Of a stretch of DNA of 62,206 bases, positions 39,179 through 45,665 are shown one piece after another. The DNA comes from RBG-16-66-20 sp049651845. GTDB lineage: Bacteria > Pseudomonadota > Gammaproteobacteria > Burkholderiales > SG8-39. Numbering within the stretch: position 1 is the first letter of the stretch; the number at the start of each line of letters is the position of its first letter. The notes below the pieces were generated by a model. It saw only the letters and a list, made by a program, of their open reading frames with translations, did no database searches and was not told the origin of the DNA. The stretch is taken from positions 1 to 62,206 of the forward strand of contig JBASCW010000029.1 in NCBI GenBank assembly GCA_049651845.1, written 5' to 3'. Both the position numbers and the translations under genes were made by a program.

Positions 39179-39634
39179 ATGAACAAGCATCTGTTGATCG
39201 TGTTGGCGGCAGCGTTCGCCTCGGCGGCCTGGGCGCAGAAGTCGCCCACGGGCAACGCCGGCTTCGACGGCCTGGACAAGAATCGCGACGGCTACCTCGG
39301 CAAGGAGGAGCTCGCCGGCGACAAGGAGATGGAGAAGCGCTTCGCGAAGTTCGACGGCAACAAGGACGGGCGCTGGACGCTCGACGACTACATCAAGGCG
39401 CACAAGGACAACGACGCGCGCATCGCCAACGACACCGCGATCACCACCAAGGTGAAGTCCGCGCTGCTGCTGGAGAAGGGCATTCCGTCGACCGCGATCT
39501 CGGTCGAGACCTACGAAGCGCGCGTGCAGCTCTCGGGCTTCGTCGACAATGCCGGTATCAGGGACAAGGCCGGCAAGGTGGCAGCGGGCGTCTCGGGCGT
39601 GAAGTTGGTCGAAAACAAGCTGGCGGTGAAGTAG
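39179..39634 (+). CDS. exported EF-hand plus BON domain protein
   Basis: This 151-aa secreted protein has a signal peptide (about 1-19, cleaved after AlaTrpAla). Two EF-hand-like calcium loops follow: DKNRDGYLGKEE (33-44) and DGNKDGRWTLDD (59-70). A BON domain covers about 85-150 (TTKVKSALLLEKGIPSTAIS, VQLSGFVDNAGIRDKAGKVA). BON domains bind phospholipid or envelope surfaces and occur in OsmY-like stress proteins. AAAGGAAG precedes the ATG. The second loop ends in Asp, not Glu. Envelope role inferred. Confidence 0.85.
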   Translation: MNKHLLIVLAAAFASAAWAQKSPTGNAGFDGLDKNRDGYLGKEELAGDKEMEKRFAKFDGNKDGRWTLDDYIKAHKDNDARIANDTAITTKVKSALLLEKGIPSTAISVETYEARVQLSGFVDNAGIRDKAGKVAAGVSGVKLVENKLAVK

Positions 39635-39638
39635 CCGC

Positions 39639-40862
39639 ATGGCGGGCCCGCTCGGACACGTCCGCGTCCTCGATCTCTCGCGTGTCCTCGCCGGTCCCTG
39701 GGCCGGGCAGAACCTCGCAGACTTGGGCGCCGAGGTCATCAAGGTGGAGCGACCCGGCTCCGGCGACGATTCGCGCGCTTTCGGCCCGCCCTGGGTGAAG
39801 GACCGCGCGGGCGCGCCGACCAGGGATTCGGCGTATTTCACCTCCGCCAACCGTGGCAAGAAGTCGATCACCGTCAACGTCGCCAAGCCCGCGGGCCAGG
39901 TGCTGATCCGCTCGCTCGCGGCGAAGTGCGACGTGCTGATCGAGAACTACAAGCACGGCGACCTCGCGCGCTACGGCCTGGGCTACGAGGACCTGCAGGC
40001 GGTCAATCCGCGCCTCGTCTACTGCTCGGTCACCGGCTTCGGCCAGACGGGCCCGTACCGTGAGCGCCCGGGCTACGACTTCATGATCCAGGGCATGGGC
40101 GGCATGATGAGCGTCACCGGCGAGCCCGACGGCGCGCCGGGCGGCGGACCGCAGCGCGCCGGCGTGCCGATCGCCGACATCATCACCGGCATGTACGCCT
40201 CGATCGCCATCTGCGCGGCGCTCGCGAGCCGCGCCGAGACCGGCAAGGGGCAGCACCTCGACCTCGCGCTGCTCGACTCGCAGATCGCGCTGCTCGCCTA
40301 CCAGAACACCAACTACTTCTCGACTGGCAAGCCGCCGGCGCGCATCGGCAACCTGCATCCGAACATCGTGCCCTACCAGCCGTTCAAGTCGAGCGACGGC
40401 GAGGTCATCGTCGCCTGCGGCAACGACAACCTGTTCCGCAAGTTCTGCGAGGCGGCCGGCAGGCCCGAGCTCGCGCAGGATCCGCGCTTTGCCACCAACG
40501 GCAAGCGCGTGGAGAACCGCGCCGAGATGACGCGCGTGATCCAGGAATTCTTCGGCCAGCGCAGCACCGCCGAGTGGCTCGAGCGGCTCGAGGCCGCCGG
40601 CGTGCCGAACGGGCCGATCAACGACCTCGCGCAGGTCTTCGAGGAGCCGCAGGTCAAGGCGCGCGGCGTGAGGATCGAGCTCGAGCACAAGGCGGCCGGC
40701 AAGCTGCCGCTGGTGGCGAACCCGATGCGCTTCTCGGGCACGCCGCTCGAATACCGGCTGCCGCCGCCGCTGCTGGGCGAGCACACCGACGAGGTGCTGC
40801 GCGGGCTGCTCGGCAAGAGCGACGCGGAGATCGCGGCGCTGCGCGCCGAGGGCGCGATCTAG
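39639..40862 (+). CDS. CaiB/BaiF family (class III) CoA-transferase
   Basis: This 407-aa protein matches family III CoA-transferases, which pass CoA between carboxylic acids. It shows VLDLSRVLAGPWAGQNLADL, GAEVIKVERPGSGD, NYKHGDLARYGLGYEDL and RAGVPIADIITGMYA, whose aspartate is the expected catalytic residue. It begins 4 bases after the EF-hand/BON gene and converges on the Bug gene with a 4-base gap. Substrate unknown; the nearby crotonase and aminotransferase suggest short organic acids. Not confidently formyl-CoA transferase. Confidence 0.9.
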   Translation: MAGPLGHVRVLDLSRVLAGPWAGQNLADLGAEVIKVERPGSGDDSRAFGPPWVKDRAGAPTRDSAYFTSANRGKKSITVNVAKPAGQVLIRSLAAKCDVLIENYKHGDLARYGLGYEDLQAVNPRLVYCSVTGFGQTGPYRERPGYDFMIQGMGGMMSVTGEPDGAPGGGPQRAGVPIADIITGMYASIAICAALASRAETGKGQHLDLALLDSQIALLAYQNTNYFSTGKPPARIGNLHPNIVPYQPFKSSDGEVIVACGNDNLFRKFCEAAGRPELAQDPRFATNGKRVENRAEMTRVIQEFFGQRSTAEWLERLEAAGVPNGPINDLAQVFEEPQVKARGVRIELEHKAAGKLPLVANPMRFSGTPLEYRLPPPLLGEHTDEVLRGLLGKSDAEIAALRAEGAI

Positions 40863-40866
40863 CCGA

Positions 40867-41832
40867 TCAGTTGTCGATCTTTGCGCCCGCGTCCTTCACG
40901 ACCTTGGCCCACTTCTCGATCTCGCTGCGCACGAGCTTGGCCATGTCCGCCTGCGACATGCCGCCCGCGGTGGCGCCCTGCTCCGCCCAGATCTTCTTGT
41001 TGAGCGGCGTGTCGAGCGCGGCGACGAATTCCTTCCACATCCGGTCCTTGATCGGCTGCGGCGTGCCCTTGAGCGCCCACAGGCCGTACCAAGTGCGCAC
41101 CTCGTAGCCCGGCAGGCCGGCCTCGGACATGGTCGGCACATTTGGCAGCACCGGGCTGCGCGTGGGGCTGGTGACCGCGAGCGGGATGAGCTTGCCCGCC
41201 CTGATCTGCACCGAAGAGGTTCCCATGCCGTCGAATGCCAGGTCCACCGTCCCGGACAGAAGCGCGGGGATCAGCGGGCCCGCGCCCTGGAACGGAATGT
41301 GGACGATGAACGTCTTGGTCATGGTCTTGAACAGCTCCACGGAAAGGTGGTGCGTGGTGCCGTTGCCTGCAGACCCGTAGTTGAGCTTGCCGGGATTCGC
41401 CTTGGCGTAGGCGATCAGGTCCGAGAGCGACTTGATCTGGTCGGCATACTTGGGATGCACGACGACGACGTTTGGGACGAAGGCTGCCACCGTGATCGGC
41501 TCGAAGTCGCGCTCCAGGCCGTAGGAGAGGCGCGTATAGAGGCTCTCCGCGATGGTGTGGTGCACCGCCCCGAAGAACCAGTTGTAGCCGTCCGGTGCGC
41601 GCTTGGAAACGTTGGTCGCACCGACCGTGCCGCCCGCACCGCCCTGGTTCTCGACGATCACCTGCTGGCCGATGGTCTCGGACAGGCGCGCCGCAATCGG
41701 CCGCGCGAAGGTGTCGGTGCCGCCGCCCGCTGGGAACGGATTCAGGAACGTGATCGGCTTGCTGGGCCAGGACTGTGCCTGCGCGCCGGCGGCGAACGCC
41801 GCGATCAACGCCGTAATGAGCACTTTGCGCAT
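40867..41832 (-). CDS. Bug-family tripartite tricarboxylate receptor (TctC-like)
   Basis: This 321-aa periplasmic binding protein has a signal peptide MRKVLITALIAAFAAGAQAQ, the Bug opening WPSKPITFLNPFPAGGGTD, and NYGSAGNGTTHHLSVELF and ADGY/APDGY-type family blocks. GAGGAGAG lies upstream of the ATG; a longer upstream start is rejected. Bug proteins bind carboxylates, often for TctAB permeases, but no TctA or TctB gene is in the window. It is last in the minus-strand run from the aminotransferase gene. Confidence 0.93.
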   Translation of the reverse strand: MRKVLITALIAAFAAGAQAQSWPSKPITFLNPFPAGGGTDTFARPIAARLSETIGQQVIVENQGGAGGTVGATNVSKRAPDGYNWFFGAVHHTIAESLYTRLSYGLERDFEPITVAAFVPNVVVVHPKYADQIKSLSDLIAYAKANPGKLNYGSAGNGTTHHLSVELFKTMTKTFIVHIPFQGAGPLIPALLSGTVDLAFDGMGTSSVQIRAGKLIPLAVTSPTRSPVLPNVPTMSEAGLPGYEVRTWYGLWALKGTPQPIKDRMWKEFVAALDTPLNKKIWAEQGATAGGMSQADMAKLVRSEIEKWAKVVKDAGAKIDN

Positions 41833-41892
41833 GTTCTCTCCTCTCGGTTTTCTGTCGTACTGCTCCTTGCCGCAAATCATAGCATCGGCCGC

Positions 41893-42675
41893 TCAGCGGC
41901 CGGCGAATCGGGGCTTGTCTTTGGCGAGGAACGCGGCGACCCCGGTGCGGAAGTCCTCGGTGTCGAAGCACGCGTAGCCCTCGTCGCGCTCCTCGGGCGT
42001 GAGCGGGCGCGGATCGAGGAGGCGCCGCACGAACTTCTTGTGCCAGCGCGCCACCAGCGGCGCGCCGTCGGCGATGCGCCGCGCAGCGGCATAAGCCTCC
42101 TCGGCTACGCCGGTATCGGGCACGATGCGGCTGACGAGGCCCTTCTCATAGGCTTCGCGCGCGCCCCAGATTCTGCCTTCCAGCAGGAGTTCGAGGGAGG
42201 CCGCCGGGCCGATCACGCGCATCATCGCCTGCAGCTCGTCGTAGGACTCGGTGAGGCCGAGGTTCTTCACCGGCACGCCGAAGCGCGCCGACTCGTTGCA
42301 GATGCGCAGGTCGCACTGCGAGGCGATCAGCAGGCCGCCGCCCACGCAGGCCCCCTGGATCAGCGCCACGGTGGGATGCCGGCACTCGGCGACCGCGTGC
42401 ATCCAGCCGATGCCGCCGCGGCTGTAGGCCTTCGCCTGCGCGGCGTTGGCGCGCTCGTTCTTGAACTCGGCGATGTCCGCCCCGGCCGCAAACGCCTTAT
42501 CGCCGTCGCCGCGGATCACGATGCAGCGCACGGTCTCATCGACGCCGAGCTCCTGCATCGCCGCGCCCAGTTGCGACCACATCGCCTTGTCGAGCGCGTT
42601 CATGCGCCCGGGGCTGGACAGCGTGACGGTGGCGATCGCGCCGCCGCGCTCGACCCGTACCGAGCCGCCGGCCAT
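41893..42675 (-). CDS. crotonase-fold protein lacking both hydratase glutamates
   Basis: This is a 260-aa member of the enoyl-CoA hydratase/isomerase superfamily. Oxyanion-hole loops are intact (FAAGADIAEF near 62-71 and GACVGGG 108-114). At the two catalytic glutamates of classical crotonase (GGGCE and FGxPE) it has L116 and V136 instead, so simple hydratase chemistry is unlikely. It could be a hydrolase, decarboxylase, isomerase or a CoA-binding protein. The ATG shares a base with the upstream Bug gene stop (TGATG). Confidence 0.85.
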   Translation of the reverse strand: MAGGSVRVERGGAIATVTLSSPGRMNALDKAMWSQLGAAMQELGVDETVRCIVIRGDGDKAFAAGADIAEFKNERANAAQAKAYSRGGIGWMHAVAECRHPTVALIQGACVGGGLLIASQCDLRICNESARFGVPVKNLGLTESYDELQAMMRVIGPAASLELLLEGRIWGAREAYEKGLVSRIVPDTGVAEEAYAAARRIADGAPLVARWHKKFVRRLLDPRPLTPEERDEGYACFDTEDFRTGVAAFLAKDKPRFAGR

Positions 42676-43640
42676 CACTCGACCTTGACGCCGGTATCCT
42701 TGATCAGCTTGGCGTACTTGGCGACCTCGGACTTCATGTAGGCCTCGAATTCCGCCGCGCTCTGCTCCTTGAGCTGGGTGCCCACGCCCTCCAGGCGCGC
42801 GCGCACCTCGGGCACCAGCATCGCCTTGTTGATTTCGGCGTTGAGCCTGGCCACGATGTCGCGCGGCGTCCCGCCCGGCGCCATTACGCCGTACCAGTTG
42901 GCGACGTCGAAACCGGTGATGCCCTCCTCGAGGAACGTCGGCACGTCCGGCAACTGCGCCAGGCGCTTCGGCGTCGAGATCGCCAGGCCGCGCAGCTTGC
43001 CCGCCTGGATGTGCGGCATCACCGGCGGCATGGTGTCGAAATTCATGGCCACCACGCCCGCGAGCAGGTCCTTGATCGCGTCGCCGCTGCCCTTGTAGGG
43101 CACGTGAATGATGCTCGTGCCGGTGAGCTGCTTGAACATCTCGCCAGCCAGGTGCTGCGTGCTGCCGTTGCCGGAGGAGGCGTAGTTGTACTTGCCCGCA
43201 TTCGCCTTCAGCAGCGCGACCAGCTCCTTGACGTTCTTCACGTTCACCGACGGATGCACCGCGAGCACGTTCGGCACGTAGCCGACGTAGGCGACCGCGG
43301 CGAAGTCCTTGAGCGGATCGTAGGGCAGCTTGGCGAAGAGATTGGGCGCGATGGCATGCGAGTTCACGTGGCCCATGATGAGCGTGTAGCCGTCGGGCGC
43401 GCTCTTCGCCACCGCGTCCGCGCCGATGGTGCCGGTGGCGCCGGCGCGGTTCTCCACCGTCACCGCCTGGCCCCACCACTCGGTAAGCTTCTGCGAGATG
43501 ACACGCGCGACCACGTCGGTGCCGCCGCCCGGCGGAAAGCCGACGATCATCCGCACCGGCTTAGCGGGGTAGGTCTGGGCGAGCGCGCCGCCCATGGGAA
43601 GAAGTGCGTAAGCGGCCACCAGCAAGATACGCTTCAACAT
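42675..43640 (-). CDS. Bug-family tripartite tricarboxylate receptor (TctC-like), second copy
   Basis: This 321-aa periplasmic receptor has a signal peptide (MLKRILLVAAYALLPMGGALA), then YPAKPVRMIVGFPPGGGTD, SAPDGYTLIMGH and NYASSGNGSTQHLAGEMF. GAGGAG precedes the ATG. It is the same length as the Bug protein at 40867 but clearly diverged from it. It lies directly between the aminotransferase and the crotonase, with no permease genes, so it is an orphan receptor here. Confidence 0.93.
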   Translation of the reverse strand: MLKRILLVAAYALLPMGGALAQTYPAKPVRMIVGFPPGGGTDVVARVISQKLTEWWGQAVTVENRAGATGTIGADAVAKSAPDGYTLIMGHVNSHAIAPNLFAKLPYDPLKDFAAVAYVGYVPNVLAVHPSVNVKNVKELVALLKANAGKYNYASSGNGSTQHLAGEMFKQLTGTSIIHVPYKGSGDAIKDLLAGVVAMNFDTMPPVMPHIQAGKLRGLAISTPKRLAQLPDVPTFLEEGITGFDVANWYGVMAPGGTPRDIVARLNAEINKAMLVPEVRARLEGVGTQLKEQSAAEFEAYMKSEVAKYAKLIKDTGVKVE

Positions 43641-43666
43641 CGTGATCTCCTCTCTCGTTCTCGTGT

Positions 43667-44875
43667 TCAGGCCGCGGCGCGCGCCGGCGAGCGGCGGCAC
43701 TCGGCCAGGTAGTCCATCGCCGCCTGCACGCCCGCGCGCTTGATCGGCGTGCCGGCGAGCTCCAGTCCCATCTCGCAGCCGGCCAGGGTGCCCATCAGCG
43801 TGAGATCGTTGAAATCGCCCAGGTGGCCGATGCGGAACACCTTGCCCGCAAGCTTGCCCAGGCCCGTGCCAAGCGACATGTCGAAATTCTCCAGGATCGT
43901 CTTGCGCACGCGGTCGGCGTCGTGGCCGGCGGGCATCAGCACCGCGGTGAGCGAGCTCGAGTACTCCGCGGGATTCTTCGCCAGCACCTCCAGGCCCCAG
44001 GCGCGCACCGCGCGCCGCGTGGCCTCGGCGTGGCGCCGGTGGCGCGCAAACACGTTGTCGAGGCCCTCTTCGTCGAGCAGCATCTTCAGCGCTTCGCGCA
44101 AGCCGTACAGCAGGTTGGTCGCCGGCGTATAGGGGAAATAGCCGTCCTTGTTGCTGGCGATCATCTCGCCCCAGTCCCAGAAGCTGCGCGGCAGCTTCGC
44201 GGTCCCGGACGCCGCGAGCGCCTTCGCCGAGACGGCGTTGAAGGAAAGGCCGGGAGGCAGCATGAGACCCTTCTGCGAGCCGCCCACGGTGACGTCGACG
44301 CCCCACTCGTCATGGCGGTAGTCGATCGAGGCGAGCGAGGAGATCGTGTCCACGAGGAACAGCGCCGGGTGCTTCGCGGCGTCGATTGCCTTGCGCACAT
44401 CGGGGATGCGCGAGGTGACGCCCGTGGCGGTCTCGTTGTGCACCACGCAGACGGCCTTGATCTGCTGCGCCTTGTCCTGCTTTGCATCTTCCTTCAGCCG
44501 CGCCTCGATCGCCTGCGGGTCGGCGCCGCTGCGCCAGTCGCCGGCGATGAACTCGGGCTCCAGACCCAGGCGCCTGGCCATCTTCTGCCAGAGCGTGGCG
44601 AAATGGCCGGTCTCGTACATCAGCACCTTGTCGCCGGGCGACAGCGTGTTGGCGAGCGCCGCCTCCCAGGCGCCGGTGCCCGAGGCCGGGTAGATGACCA
44701 CATGGCCCTGCGTCTGGAACACGCGCTTCATGCCCTCCAGCACTTCCCGCCCGAGCCGGCCGAACTCCGGGCCCCGATGGTCCATGGTCGGAAGGTCGAT
44801 GGCGCGCAGTACCCGGTCGGGCACATTGGTCGGCCCCGGGATCTGAAGGAAATGGCGTCCGGCAGCTCTGGTCAT
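43667..44875 (-). CDS. serine--glyoxylate / alanine--glyoxylate type aminotransferase
   Basis: This 402-aa class V PLP enzyme opens with HFLQIPGPTNVPDRVLRAID. It has YPASGTGAWEAALANTL, the aspartate-containing VDTISSLASIDYR, and VTVGGSQKGLMLPPGL, whose lysine should bind PLP. Family members transfer amino groups from serine or alanine to glyoxylate. AAGGA lies 5 bases before the chosen ATG; longer frames run into the regulatory region. It is the first gene of the minus-strand operon and divergent from the GntR regulator, its likely controller. Confidence 0.92.
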   Translation of the reverse strand: MTRAAGRHFLQIPGPTNVPDRVLRAIDLPTMDHRGPEFGRLGREVLEGMKRVFQTQGHVVIYPASGTGAWEAALANTLSPGDKVLMYETGHFATLWQKMARRLGLEPEFIAGDWRSGADPQAIEARLKEDAKQDKAQQIKAVCVVHNETATGVTSRIPDVRKAIDAAKHPALFLVDTISSLASIDYRHDEWGVDVTVGGSQKGLMLPPGLSFNAVSAKALAASGTAKLPRSFWDWGEMIASNKDGYFPYTPATNLLYGLREALKMLLDEEGLDNVFARHRRHAEATRRAVRAWGLEVLAKNPAEYSSSLTAVLMPAGHDADRVRKTILENFDMSLGTGLGKLAGKVFRIGHLGDFNDLTLMGTLAGCEMGLELAGTPIKRAGVQAAMDYLAECRRSPARAAA

Positions 44876-44952
44876 GTCGTCCTTCTGGAATTGCATGCAA
44901 ACTGTACTATTGTGCGCAACATAGGGGCTAGTACTTGCCAAGTCATCTCTAT

Positions 44953-44973
44953 TTTTGTATTCTGCATACAAAA
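44953..44973. promoter_or_regulatory. inverted repeat between aminotransferase operon and gntR
   Basis: TTTTGTAT (44953-44960), TCTGC, ATACAAAA (44966-44973): perfect 8-bp arms ending at the gntR start codon. This form suits a GntR/FCD operator and suggests autoregulation. A second perfect palindrome, TTGCATGCAA, lies at 44891-44900 beside the aminotransferase ribosome-binding site. Confidence 0.55.
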
Positions 44974-45665
44974 TGGACGATTCGCAAGAGCCTATCCCCA
45001 TCACTCGCCGGCCCCTCCATGAAGAGGCGGCTGACCGCCTGCGCGACCTGATCGTCCAAGGGCGCCTCGCCGCCGGCGTCCGGCTGAACGAGCGCCTGCT
45101 CACGGGCCAGCTCGGCGTCTCGCGCACGCCCCTGCGCGAGGCGTTCAAGGTACTCGCGACCGAAGGCCTGGTCGAGTTGCTGCCCAACCGGGGGGCCATC
45201 GTCTCGCAGATGGACCCGGTGCGCCTGTCCGAGTCGCTCGCGGTGATGGGTGCGCTCGAGGCGCTCGCGGGCGAGCTGGCCTGCACGAGCGCGACCGACG
45301 CGCAGATCAACGAAATCCGCGCGCTGCACTATGAGATGCTCGCCTACCATGCGCGCGGCGATCTCGCCGGCTACTTCAAGTTCAACCAGGCGATTCACTT
45401 GAAGCTTGTGAAGTATTCCGGCAACACCACGCTGTACAACATCTACCGGCAGCTCAACGGCAACGTGCGGCGCGCGCGCTACATGGCGAACCTGTCGAAG
45501 GAGCGCTGGGACGCCGCGGTGCGCGAGCACGACGAGATCCTCGCTGCGCTCGGCGCGCGCGACGTGAAGCGCATCAAGGCGCTGCTCTCGGACCACCTCG
45601 CGCACAAGCTGGCCAGCGTGCTCGGCGCGCTGCCGGCGGCGCTGTCGAGCCCCCAAGCCGCGTGA
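44973..45665 (+). CDS. GntR-family transcriptional regulator (FCD type)
   Basis: This 230-aa regulator has an N-terminal winged helix (LLTGQLGVSRTPLREAFKVL, GLVELLPNRGAIV). An all-helical FCD ligand domain follows (about 85-215), with a C-terminal EHDEILAALGARD segment typical of the metal/acid-binding pocket. FCD proteins usually sense small organic acids. The chosen ATG lies at the end of an inverted repeat. The stop overlaps the dehydrogenase start (GTGA). It probably controls both flanking operons. Confidence 0.92.
   Translation: MDDSQEPIPITRRPLHEEAADRLRDLIVQGRLAAGVRLNERLLTGQLGVSRTPLREAFKVLATEGLVELLPNRGAIVSQMDPVRLSESLAVMGALEALAGELACTSATDAQINEIRALHYEMLAYHARGDLAGYFKFNQAIHLKLVKYSGNTTLYNIYRQLNGNVRRARYMANLSKERWDAAVREHDEILAALGARDVKRIKALLSDHLAHKLASVLGALPAALSSPQAA

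Noticed and set aside
41893..43479. Single fused Bug-crotonase protein of 528 residues
   Set aside because: The apparent fusion is an open frame running through the Bug gene out of its real frame; the Bug protein has its own stop and the crotonase its own ATG (TGATG).
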